In this document: positions 9,564-17,618 of the stretch, one piece after another | How positions within the stretch are numbered: the first letter of the stretch is position 1 | How the letters are laid out: every line of letters starts with the position of its first letter | Origin: Phenylobacterium sp. | Lineage (GTDB): Bacteria; Pseudomonadota; Alphaproteobacteria; Caulobacterales; Caulobacteraceae | DNA: 52,990 bases | Direction of reading: 5' to 3' | NCBI RefSeq assembly: GCF_031181185.1 | Contig: NZ_JAPSKZ010000002.1 | Span: 1 to 52,990 of the forward strand | Notes under the pieces: model-generated | Databases searched by the model: none | The model's input: only the letters and a program-made list of their open reading frames with translations | What the model was told of the DNA's origin: nothing | Made by a program: the position numbers and the translations under genes

Positions 9564-10771
9564 AGCCAGCCGTCCGCGCCCACCTCGACCGCCGACTGTC
9601 CCTCAGGCGCGACCGCCCGCTTGCGGTAGCGTTCTCGGGCGGCGGCGACTCGCTGGCCCTGCTGCTGATCGCCGACGCCTGGGCGCGTAAGGCCCGGCGC
9701 GAGCTGGTCGTGCTCACCGTCGACCATCGGCTGCAGCCGGAGAGCGCCGCCTGGACCCGCGGCTGCGCGGACGTCGCAGCCCGCCTCGGCCGGCCGTTCC
9801 GCGCGCTGTCCTGGGAGGGCGAGAAGCCCGCCCGCGGCCTGCCTGCGGCGGCCCGCGCCGCCCGCCATCGCCTGCTGGCCGACGCGGCTCGGCAGGACGG
9901 CGCCAGCGTCCTCCTGATGGGCCACACCGCCGACGACGTGCTGGAGGCCCGCCGCATGCGGGCGGAGGGCTCGACCACGCCCGAGCCGCGCGTCTGGGCG
10001 CCGTCGCCGGCATGGCCGGAAGGCCGTGGCGTCTTCCTGCTGCGGCCGCTGCTGGAAGCCCGCCGCGCCGCGCTGCGTGACTGGCTGGTGGCGCGTGGCG
10101 AGCGCTGGACCGATGATCCCGCGAACGCCGACCCTCGCTACGCCCGCGCCCGCGCACGTCCCTTCGCCGCGGCCGACGACACCGCTCCGCCGGAAGATCC
10201 GGCGCCGCTGCAGGTCCACGTCGAGGAGGCGCTCGGCGTTCTGGTGTTCGAGCGCGACGCCCTTGAGGCGGCTGGAGAGGCGGTTCTTGGCATGACCTGC
10301 GTCTGCGCTGGCGGCGGAAGCCGACGCCCGCCGTCGGGCCGGATCGGCCGGATCGCCGCGGCGCTCAGTGGCAGGGAGCCCCTCGTCGCCACCCTCGCCG
10401 GGGCCCGGATCGAAGCGGACGAGACCAAGGTGCGCATCTTCCGGGAAGCCGGCGAGGCCGCCCGCGGCGGGCTAGCGTCGGTCGAGCTCGAGCCCGGCGC
10501 GACGGCCGTCTGGGACGGCCGGTTCGAATTCACGGCGTCTCGCCGGATCACTGTCCGGCGCCTGGCCGGCCTCATGGCCCGCCTCTCGAAGGACGAGCAG
10601 GCGGCGCTGCGCGACGTCCCGGCGGCCGCGCGGGGCGCCCTGCCGGTCGTGTTGGACGGCGAGCTCGTGAGCTGCCCGCTTCTGGCGCCCGACGGGCCGG
10701 CCGCGGTCCGCAGCCTGGTGGGCGAGCGGCTGCGCGCCGCCGCAGGCCTTATCCCGCGCGAACCCGACTAG
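9551..10771 (+). CDS. tilS: tRNA(Ile)-lysidine synthase TilS
   Basis: TilS converts C34 of the CAU-anticodon tRNA-Ile to lysidine using ATP, so that it reads AUA. The 406-aa protein has the PP-loop SGGGDS (residues 29-34). It also has the tRNA-facing segments HTADDVLEARRMR (near 128) and TDDPANADPRYARARAR (near 190). The start is GTG at 9551, overlapping the end of cpoB by 13 bp. It closes the co-directional block. The usual downstream neighbour ftsH is absent; instead the 3' end overlaps a convergent hydrolase gene by 23 bp (10749-10771). Confidence 0.93.
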   Translation: MRGLEPAVRAHLDRRLSLRRDRPLAVAFSGGGDSLALLLIADAWARKARRELVVLTVDHRLQPESAAWTRGCADVAARLGRPFRALSWEGEKPARGLPAAARAARHRLLADAARQDGASVLLMGHTADDVLEARRMRAEGSTTPEPRVWAPSPAWPEGRGVFLLRPLLEARRAALRDWLVARGERWTDDPANADPRYARARARPFAAADDTAPPEDPAPLQVHVEEALGVLVFERDALEAAGEAVLGMTCVCAGGGSRRPPSGRIGRIAAALSGREPLVATLAGARIEADETKVRIFREAGEAARGGLASVELEPGATAVWDGRFEFTASRRITVRRLAGLMARLSKDEQAALRDVPAAARGALPVVLDGELVSCPLLAPDGPAAVRSLVGERLRAAAGLIPREPD

Positions 10772-11603
10772 CGCTCAGCACATGTTCGACGCCGCGGACG
10801 ATGGCGTCGGCGAACCGCGGCCCCAGCAGATTGGCGTGGTTGCAGCGCGCGACGTGGTCGATGTGGCCGAACCGTGAGCGCCGGGCCGGCGTCTCCTGCA
10901 TCGCCTTCAGGGGCTTGCGCGTGTGGGCCGCGCCAGCCGTGACCACCGCTACCGGCAAGGTCTCCGGCAGCTCCGCCGCCCCGGCAAGGGACGAGGTCCT
11001 GGGCCACATGAGCACCTCCTCCGCCGCCCAGCGGGCGTGGACGTGCGAGGCGTGGATCCTGCGCTTTTCGGGCTTGGCCTCGCCGGTCAGGCCGATCAGG
11101 TTGCCCGTGAGCAGCGACACCGGGACCATCAGGCCCACCCGGCCGGCGAGGCTCGCCAGCCGCAGCAGCTGGCCGAAAGCCGCCACCGCGGCCGGGACGC
11201 CAGGCAGCCCCAGCGCGTCCGGCGTCACCGCGTCCACCAGCACCAGCCCCGAGACCCGCTCCGGGTGGGTCAGGGCGAACAGACGCGAGCTCAGGCCACC
11301 CATGGAATGTCCGACCAGGACGAACGGGCCGGTCTCGCCCATCGCCCGCAGCAGGGCGGCGAGGTCGGCGTTGGCCGCGCGGCCGTCGCGCGGCAGGGGT
11401 CCGGGTTCGGAATGGCCCATGCCGGCGCGATCGTAGGCGATGCTGCGCAGGCCCTTGGCGGCCAGCTTCTCCTGCACCACCGCCCAATCGGCGGCGCAGC
11501 CGAAGGCGCCGTGTTCGCACACCACCAGAGGCGCCGGCGCTTCAGGTCCGGCGCGGACGGCGCGCAGCCGGCGTCCGCCGATATCGATGAGGTCTCCCCG
11601 CAC
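10749..11603 (-). CDS. Alpha/beta-fold hydrolase
   Basis: A 284-aa alpha/beta hydrolase. The nucleophile elbow is GHSMGG with Ser100, the oxyanion region is CEHGAFG near 30, and YDRAGMGHSEPG near 58-69 is typical of the family. No signal peptide is seen. The substrate cannot be predicted. It lies tail to tail with tilS, with overlapping ends, and 39 bp downstream of the M23 peptidase gene, so it may be co-transcribed with that gene. Confidence 0.8.
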   Translation of the reverse strand: MRGDLIDIGGRRLRAVRAGPEAPAPLVVCEHGAFGCAADWAVVQEKLAAKGLRSIAYDRAGMGHSEPGPLPRDGRAANADLAALLRAMGETGPFVLVGHSMGGLSSRLFALTHPERVSGLVLVDAVTPDALGLPGVPAAVAAFGQLLRLASLAGRVGLMVPVSLLTGNLIGLTGEAKPEKRRIHASHVHARWAAEEVLMWPRTSSLAGAAELPETLPVAVVTAGAAHTRKPLKAMQETPARRSRFGHIDHVARCNHANLLGPRFADAIVRGVEHVLSASRVRAG

Positions 11604-11642
11604 GCCCGACCTATGGCCCGGCGGCGCGGCCTCGTCGAGCGG

Positions 11643-12551
11643 TTACGAGCTGATCTGACCCCGCGGGCGGCCGTCCTCGCCGATCGGCAGCACCTTCAGC
11701 CCATCCATCTTCTCGACGGTCGCCGCGTCGCGGGCGGCGCTCGCGGCGTCGAACGCGCCCACTGAAGCGGCCTTCGGGTCGCGCTCAGCCAGCCGCAGAG
11801 CCTTCTCGGCGGCCTCCCGCTCGAGCTTGGCCTCCATCAGCGCGCGCTTGCTCTGGGGGATCATCGACACGTGGGCGATGCGCACCGTGCGGCCGAAGCG
11901 CTGGGCCTTGCGCAGCGGCAAGTCGTCGGCCTCGGCGAACTCGCGGCCCAGGAACAGCGAGGGGTTCAGTGGGCGGTCGCGGCGGTCGCGGATCTCGAAA
12001 TGCAGGTGCGGCCCGGTCGAGGTTCCCGACGAGCCGATCTTGCCGACCACCTGGCCCGCCTTGACCGCCAGGCCTGGACGCAGGTGCTGGGCCACCCCGC
12101 CCATGTGGGCATAGAACGTGGTCAGCCCCTCGGCGTGCTTCAGGGCCACGTAGCGGCCATAGCTGGAATTCTGACCGGCCTCGACCACGACGCCGTCAGC
12201 AGCGGCGCGCACCGGCTCGCCGAAGTTCGCCTGGATGTCGACCCCGGCGTGCAGCCGGCCGCCCTCTTCCCACGGCAGCTGCCGCAGCCCGAAAGGCGAG
12301 ACCACCACGCGCCCGGGCACCGGATCCTGGAAGGCGATCAACACCGGCGGCTCGGCCGGCTGCGGAGCCGGCGCGGGCGGCGCGATGCGCGCGGCGGGCG
12401 GCGGGCCCGCCCGCGGCAGGTCCGGCAGCGCCGCGTGCGCCAGCGTGATCGCGCCCAGAGCGGCGATCCCGCCCAGCGCCGCGTCGAAGAGCCAATGCCG
12501 CGCAGGCCCGTCCTGGGCCAAGCTCAGGTCCGTCAAAGCCGTCAACTCCAC
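11643..12551 (-). CDS. Membrane-anchored M23 (LytM) peptidoglycan endopeptidase
   Basis: A 302-aa protein with one N-terminal membrane helix (about residues 21-42) and a Pro/Ala-rich linker. An M23 domain of about 115 residues follows. The zinc ligands are present: H101-x3-D105 (HAGVD) and HLH at 182-184 (GPHLHFEIR). An active DD-endopeptidase fold is therefore expected, acting on periplasmic cross-links. A charged tail (about 210-300) follows the domain. The start is GTG at 12551, with no strong ribosome site. A CtrA-like half-site (TTAACCAC on the minus strand) lies about 75 bp upstream but is only a half match. Confidence 0.87.
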   Translation of the reverse strand: MELTALTDLSLAQDGPARHWLFDAALGGIAALGAITLAHAALPDLPRAGPPPAARIAPPAPAPQPAEPPVLIAFQDPVPGRVVVSPFGLRQLPWEEGGRLHAGVDIQANFGEPVRAAADGVVVEAGQNSSYGRYVALKHAEGLTTFYAHMGGVAQHLRPGLAVKAGQVVGKIGSSGTSTGPHLHFEIRDRRDRPLNPSLFLGREFAEADDLPLRKAQRFGRTVRIAHVSMIPQSKRALMEAKLEREAAEKALRLAERDPKAASVGAFDAASAARDAATVEKMDGLKVLPIGEDGRPRGQISS

Positions 12552-12718
12552 CTACGCCGAGCTAATCGGCAAGACCGCCCCGACCCGGACAGCCAAGCTT
12601 CGGCAAACCCAACCGCGAAGGCGTGGTTAACTGGCGGCGCTTCTAGGCAAAATCTTGACCGGGGGCAAACCGTTGTTAGGCGGCTTGCCCGAAAAGGCCA
12701 TGAGCACTGAGCGAAAAG

Positions 12719-12750
12719 GAAACTGGACCGTCAAATGACTGTCCAGTTTC
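12719..12750 (-). terminator. Intrinsic terminator of the autotransporter gene
   Basis: A perfect 10-bp inverted repeat (GAAACTGGAC / GTCCAGTTTC, loop 12 nt) begins 5 bp after the autotransporter stop. On the minus strand it is followed by CTTTTC, a short U-rich tail. It separates the autotransporter gene from the M23 gene downstream. The rest of the 203-bp gap (12552-12754) holds only the presumed M23 promoter region. Confidence 0.65.
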
Positions 12751-12754
12751 GACG

Positions 12755-15748
12755 TCAGAACTGGAAGCGGACCGTCGCCCGGACGTCGTACTCGCGGTAC
12801 TCGTCCTCGAAGGTGCCGCCGCCGTCGAGGGCGAACAGCACCTTGTCCGAGCCGCCGCGGATGCCAACGCGGGCGATCAGGCCGCCGTCGAACACCTGCT
12901 CGGGGTCGAGCACGAACGGGTTGTCGGAACCGAAGCGGGCGGTCGTCTTGCCGGGATCGCCAGCCAGGCGGTGCCGCCAGCCCACCTTCACCTCAGGCGC
13001 CCAGTAGATCTCGTCGCCGAAGCGGAAGCCGAGCGCCAGGGCCGCCTGACCGGTCAGCAGGTCGCCCTTGCGCTTTCCGACCGTCAGGTCGAAGCCGTCG
13101 CCGCCGCCCTCTTCGGTGTAGCCGTCTTCGCTGAGCCGCAGATAGTCGACGCCGATCTCGGGGCGCGCGTAGAAGGCGCCCATTTCCAGCGTGTACGAGG
13201 CGCCGGCGTGCGCGTCGACGATCCAGCCGGTCCAGTCGGCTTCCGACCGCAGGTCCAAGCCGCTGCCCAGCAGGCGGCGGTCGCCGTCGAACCAGACGAA
13301 GCCAAGGCCGGCCCGGGCCGTGGCCTGCAGGCCGCCCGAGTTGAAGCGCCAGTAGCCGCCGCCGTTCAGGACGTTCATCGAGATTTGTTCGCCGGCCGCC
13401 GCGCCGCGGTCGCGGTACTCGGTGGCCACGAAGGCGCCGGCGAGACCCAGGGCGTTGGCTTCGCCCAGCAGGTCGACGCCCGCGGCCAGGCCGAAGCCCT
13501 GCGACTTGAAGCCGGCCGCATCGCTGCGGTCGCGGCGGATCTCGAACAGGATCTCCTGGGCCCAGACGCCCATGCCCGACTCCCGGTCGATGGCCATCGG
13601 CTGGGCCGTCGCCGACGAGATCGCCGACGATATGGCGGCCGCCGACATGATCGACCCGCCCGAGTGGTCGGGCAGCATCTGGTCGTAGAGGTTCAGGAAG
13701 CCGTCTTGGTCCGTCTGCGACAGGAAGGCCGCCTCGATGGCGTCGTTGGTGTCGAGCGAGTCGAAGACCGCCGCGAAGGCCTGGGTCCCCGATCGGTTCA
13801 GCCCGATCTCGGCGGCCGTCTTCGGCCGCACGTCGACGTACACCGCCCCGGCCGTCTGGTCGGCGCGCAGAGCGGCCTGGTACAGGAACGGCGCCCCGGC
13901 CAGGGTGGCGCCCACGTCGCCGACCGTCAGCGACTGGGCCCGCACGATCTCATACGACTGCGCGCCGCGCACCAGCGACTTCAGCTGCACGTCCACCTTG
14001 GCGCCCGTCGCCAGCGTCGCGGCCCCCGCGACGTTGAAGCGGGTGACCGCCGTCTGGTCGATGGAAACGGCGATCACGCCCTTGGCTCCGACGTTCAGCG
14101 AGGTGAGCGCGATCGGCTCGGCGTTGCTCACCGCCAGCCGGCCGTCCCGCACGTCGATCGCAAGACGCCCGTCGCTGTCGGTCAGCCGACCCGCGGCGAC
14201 CGCTCCGCCGTCGATCGCGAAGCTGTCGGCGCCGGCGCCGAAGCTGATGTCGCCCACGAGCACGCCGGCCAGCAGGTCCACCGTGTCGGCGCCGGAGCCC
14301 AGCCGCACGTCGCCGACGATCTGGGGCGCGTCGGTGCTGACGAGCTTTCCCTGGCGGACGTAGACGCCGCCGGTATTGGCGGAAAGGTCCAGGGCGACGC
14401 CGCGGGCCGTGGCGGTCTCGCCCGTCTTCGGCGTCACCGAGCCGCGGATGACGCCCACGTTGTCGACGTAGCTGACGCTGCCCGACAGGTCGACGATGCC
14501 GCGGCCGCTGTGCTTGCCGCCCGCCTGGTCGCCCGCGATCACGCCGGTGTTGCGGATGGTCTGCACCACCGCCCCGGGATTCAGCAGCAGCGCCGTGGCC
14601 TCGGCGCCGTAGGCCTTGGCGCTGATCGACTGGCGATCGTTGTGCAGGCCGCCCGCGATGGTGGTGGTCCCGCCGCCGGTCTGGCCGATGCGCACGGCGA
14701 TGGCCGCGACCCCGTCGTTGACGCCGTCCGCCGCGATCTGGCCGCGGTTGACGATGCCGAACGCACGGTCGCCGGTCCCCACCTGGCCGAACGTGGTCGC
14801 GCCAGCGCCGCCGATGTCGAGCGCCGGGGCGCCGCCGTACGACACCACGTTCGAGGTCGCTTCCAGCGCGTCCTCGATGCCGTCGTCGTCCTCGTCCTTG
14901 TCGTCGGTGCTGGCGTCGGCCGGCGGACGATCCAGCAGCAGGCCCTTGGCCACGCTTCCGGTGATGCGCACGGTCGCGCCGCCCTGCTTCAGGTCGTCGG
15001 CGTCCAGCTTGCCGCGCTGGGTGTCGTCGGCCACACGCGAGTTCGACCGGTAGCCCGTTGCGGTGAGGTTGTTCTGCAGGACCACGCCGCCGCCGACGTC
15101 GCCCAGCGACACCGCCGTCGAGCCCTCGCCCCGCACCGTGACGGGACCGGTGATCCGCACGTCGCCCGTGACCGACGTCGCCGCGACGCCCTTTGAACGG
15201 TCGCCCAGCACCGTGACCGCGCCTGAGCTGGTCAGCGAACCGACCAGGCCGGTCTCCAGCGAGATGCCGGCCGAGTCGTTGCCCTCGATGTTGATGACGC
15301 TCTCGTTGCGGATCGCGCCGGTGAACACGCCCGGCCCGGTCGCCCGGATGCCGAAGCGCCCCGAGCCTTGGGCGAAGGCGCCGTCGAGGTCGCCGTCGTT
15401 GTCGCTGTCGGTGGGCGTGTAGTCTTCCGAAAGGTCAATCGACCCGGCGTTCGTCAGGTTGCCCGAGGCCCCGCCGACGAGCAGCACGCCCGTGGCGTTG
15501 TTCACGCCGGTGAAGCCGATGGCGCCCGAGTTTTTCACATCGTGGGCGGAGTCCATCGTGACGGCCGCGCCGGAGGCGGTCGGCTTGATCGAGCCGTTTG
15601 CCTCGATCAGCAGCGAGTCGGGCTGGCCGTTCGCCAGGGTCGACGTCCGGACCGGGGTGGTCGTGGCCGTGGAGATCTTGGTTTCGGCGTGGGCGCCCGC
15701 AACATGAAGAAGCGGCAGCACCGCTGCCGAGACGAACAAACGCTTCAT
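12755..15748 (-). CDS. Autotransporter (type Va secretion), 997 aa
   Basis: The signal peptide covers residues 1-21 (cut after GAHA). A passenger of about 700 residues is rich in short G/N/V/T repeats such as ITGPVTVRGEGS, typical of a right-handed beta-helix. A C-terminal autotransporter barrel runs from about 725 (GMGVWAQEILFEIRRDRS) to the final aromatic residue in ATVRFQF, as required for BAM-dependent insertion. Two calcium-type acidic loops lie in the passenger: DSDNDGDLDG at 114-123 and DEDDDGIEDA at 285-294. The function of the passenger (adhesin or other) is not recognisable. The gene is divergent from an XRE regulator, with a strong terminator after its stop. Confidence 0.88.
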   Translation of the reverse strand: MKRLFVSAAVLPLLHVAGAHAETKISTATTTPVRTSTLANGQPDSLLIEANGSIKPTASGAAVTMDSAHDVKNSGAIGFTGVNNATGVLLVGGASGNLTNAGSIDLSEDYTPTDSDNDGDLDGAFAQGSGRFGIRATGPGVFTGAIRNESVINIEGNDSAGISLETGLVGSLTSSGAVTVLGDRSKGVAATSVTGDVRITGPVTVRGEGSTAVSLGDVGGGVVLQNNLTATGYRSNSRVADDTQRGKLDADDLKQGGATVRITGSVAKGLLLDRPPADASTDDKDEDDDGIEDALEATSNVVSYGGAPALDIGGAGATTFGQVGTGDRAFGIVNRGQIAADGVNDGVAAIAVRIGQTGGGTTTIAGGLHNDRQSISAKAYGAEATALLLNPGAVVQTIRNTGVIAGDQAGGKHSGRGIVDLSGSVSYVDNVGVIRGSVTPKTGETATARGVALDLSANTGGVYVRQGKLVSTDAPQIVGDVRLGSGADTVDLLAGVLVGDISFGAGADSFAIDGGAVAAGRLTDSDGRLAIDVRDGRLAVSNAEPIALTSLNVGAKGVIAVSIDQTAVTRFNVAGAATLATGAKVDVQLKSLVRGAQSYEIVRAQSLTVGDVGATLAGAPFLYQAALRADQTAGAVYVDVRPKTAAEIGLNRSGTQAFAAVFDSLDTNDAIEAAFLSQTDQDGFLNLYDQMLPDHSGGSIMSAAAISSAISSATAQPMAIDRESGMGVWAQEILFEIRRDRSDAAGFKSQGFGLAAGVDLLGEANALGLAGAFVATEYRDRGAAAGEQISMNVLNGGGYWRFNSGGLQATARAGLGFVWFDGDRRLLGSGLDLRSEADWTGWIVDAHAGASYTLEMGAFYARPEIGVDYLRLSEDGYTEEGGGDGFDLTVGKRKGDLLTGQAALALGFRFGDEIYWAPEVKVGWRHRLAGDPGKTTARFGSDNPFVLDPEQVFDGGLIARVGIRGGSDKVLFALDGGGTFEDEYREYDVRATVRFQF

Positions 15749-15883
15749 CGCTTTCCCGTTCTCGAGCGCTGTGATAGCCGGTGACGAGCGGCTATTCGTT
15801 GTGTACTAATTTGTTTCGGAAAAACTGTAGTAGTCCGCTCTCGCGTCGCCTGCAAGGGTCGTGAGGGCCCGAAGGGACCCCAG

Positions 15884-16210
15884 ATGCCGAGACCCGCAAC
15901 AGACCCTATAAAGGCGGCCCAGATCAAGGTGCTGCGTCAGCAGGCCGGACGTTGGCTGAAGGCCGCGCGCGAAGCGGCGGGGCTGACCCAAGCTGAACTG
16001 GCGGAGAAGGTGGGGCTGCGCTACTACACCTTCGTCTCACAGGTGGAGAGCGGGTTGGGCCGGCTTCCCATCGAGACCCAGGCGGCCTGGGCGCAGGCGT
16101 TGGGGCTGGATCCCAGCGAGTTCGCCAAGACGCTGCTTCGGTACTACGAGCCTGAACTCTTCAGGCTGCTGTTCGAGGCCGAGGCCGCTCAGGGCCGCGC
16201 CACGGCCTGA
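15884..16210 (+). CDS. XRE-family helix-turn-helix regulator
   Basis: A 108-aa DNA-binding protein. The Cro/C1-type HTH spans about residues 26-78, with the recognition helix in GLRYYTFVSQVESG and the first helices in AAREAAGLTQAELAEKVG. The C-terminal 30 residues (LLRYYEPELFRLLFEAE) may dimerise. No ligand domain is present. It is divergent from the autotransporter gene (135-bp gap) and 29 bp upstream of the RTX-type gene, so it is placed to control both. In the gap, TACTA (15804-15808) and TAGTA (15828-15832) form a loose inverted repeat that could be an operator, though this is weak. Confidence 0.85.
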   Translation: MPRPATDPIKAAQIKVLRQQAGRWLKAAREAAGLTQAELAEKVGLRYYTFVSQVESGLGRLPIETQAAWAQALGLDPSEFAKTLLRYYEPELFRLLFEAEAAQGRATA

Positions 16211-16239
16211 CGCCGGAGACCAGGAGACCTCCCGTCCCA

Positions 16240-17592
16240 ATGGGTGACGTCGTTCCCTTCATCGCCCGAGTGCGTTCCAGCGGCGACTGGACGGCAACCG
16301 AGCGTGCGCGCCTGGAAGAGCTGGCCCAGCGGCTGGCGGCGGAAGGCGTGCGTGTGGAAACCGTCTTCGGCGCCACCGACGCCGGCGACCCCTGGTGCGT
16401 CGTTACCGACGAAAACGGCGACGTCCTGATCCATGTGGCGCGCATCGACGGCAAGTTCGTCGTCCATTCGGCGGTCGACGACGCGGTCAGCGAAGGCGCC
16501 GACCTGCACTCGGCCCTGCGCGAGCAGCTGAACAGCCACGTGGGCGGCGAGGACGAAGACGGCGCCGTCGTCGTGCCCTTCAGCCTCGGCGGCCGCCAGG
16601 CGCAGACCTTCCTCGCGCTCGTCATCGCCACTGCCTTCTTCTACGAGACGGTCGAGTTCGCCGGCACGGCCGAAGCCGCGCCCGCGCCGCCGCCCCAGTC
16701 GCCCGAGCCCGACCCGCTGCCCCCGCCGCCGGATCTGAAGGTCCCGACGCAGGAGCGCGAACTCGCCGTCCAGGGCGCCGCCCTAGCCGAGCCGGCGCCG
16801 GCGCGCCCGACGCTGCTGGTTTTCGGGGCGACCACGGGCGCCGAAGCGGCGCCGGTCGGTCAGGCGGTGGAACTCCGCGCCAGCGAAGCGCCGCCGCTCC
16901 CGGCCGCTCCGCCGGCCGCGCCCGTGGAAGCCTTCGCCGTGGCGCAGGCCCAGCCCGCCACCGTCATCGCCGGCACCTCGGGCGACGACCGGCTGACGGG
17001 CACGGCCGCCGACGAGCGGCTGATCGGCGGCGACGGCGACGACACGCTCCGCGGCGGCGGCGGCGCCGACGTCCTCGAAGGCGGCGCCGGCGACGACCAG
17101 CTCGAGCTGGGCGCGCAGGTCACCGCCACCGGCGGCGCAGGCGCCGACACCTTCGTGATCGTCGCTCCGCACGCACTGGGTCAGGCCGAGACCCTGCTGG
17201 GCGTGATCACCGATTTCAGCTTCCTGGACGGGGACCGGCTGGTCGCCCCGAACGGCAGCACGGTCTCGCTCGCGCCTCCCACCTTACCGCCGCCGACGAC
17301 GCCGATGACGCCGGATCCGGGCGGCGAGGAAAGCGGCGGGACCGGCGGCGGCCAGCCTCCGACCAGCGGCGATCCGATCGGCAGCTTCAGCCCGCCGACG
17401 AACACCGGCGGCCCTGGGCTGACCGGGGCCGGAACCGGCCAGGGCGACCCCCGGCGGGTGGACATCGACTTCGATGGCGACGGCGTGATGGACGGCTACG
17501 TCCTCGTCTATAGCGACGACCTCGCCCTGACGCATTGGGACCCGCTGGAGCTGCTCGCCCGCTCTAGGAGCGGCGACGACATCTTCGGCTGA
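16240..17592 (+). CDS. Membrane-anchored RTX-type calcium-binding protein, unknown function
   Basis: A 450-aa protein of unusual layout. Residues 1-118 form a soluble domain with no signal peptide (a small alpha/beta domain with WCVVTDENGDVLIHVARIDGKF). One hydrophobic segment lies at about 121-139. A Pro/Ala-rich stretch runs to about 240. A short RTX block (about 244-300) carries nonapeptide repeats such as GGDGDDTLR, GGGGADVLE and GGAGDDQLE. A Gly/Pro/Thr linker is followed by a C-terminal motif with Asp410, 412, 414 and 418 (DFDGDGVMD type), a calcium-loop pattern. It is probably anchored with the RTX block in the periplasm. It follows the XRE gene by 29 bp, likely as one operon. Confidence 0.6.
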   Translation: MGDVVPFIARVRSSGDWTATERARLEELAQRLAAEGVRVETVFGATDAGDPWCVVTDENGDVLIHVARIDGKFVVHSAVDDAVSEGADLHSALREQLNSHVGGEDEDGAVVVPFSLGGRQAQTFLALVIATAFFYETVEFAGTAEAAPAPPPQSPEPDPLPPPPDLKVPTQERELAVQGAALAEPAPARPTLLVFGATTGAEAAPVGQAVELRASEAPPLPAAPPAAPVEAFAVAQAQPATVIAGTSGDDRLTGTAADERLIGGDGDDTLRGGGGADVLEGGAGDDQLELGAQVTATGGAGADTFVIVAPHALGQAETLLGVITDFSFLDGDRLVAPNGSTVSLAPPTLPPPTTPMTPDPGGEESGGTGGGQPPTSGDPIGSFSPPTNTGGPGLTGAGTGQGDPRRVDIDFDGDGVMDGYVLVYSDDLALTHWDPLELLARSRSGDDIFG

Positions 17593-17597
17593 GCTCC

Positions 17598-17618
17598 GAA
17601 GGGCCTCAGAGGCCCTTC
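17598..17618. terminator. Hairpin between convergent genes, possible weak bidirectional terminator
   Basis: GAAGGGCCTC and GAGGCCCTTC form a perfect 10-bp inverted repeat around one base. It spans the pntB stop codon and lies 6 bp after the RTX gene stop. Neither strand has a U-run after it, so it is not a classical intrinsic terminator; its position between two converging genes is the reason to list it. Confidence 0.35.

Noticed and set aside
12626..12631. GTTAAC upstream of the M23 peptidase gene as a CtrA site
   Set aside because: Only one half-site (TTAACCAC on the minus strand); too little to call.
12971..15196. 741-codon frame antisense to the autotransporter
   Set aside because: No domain, biased composition; an antisense shadow of the real gene.
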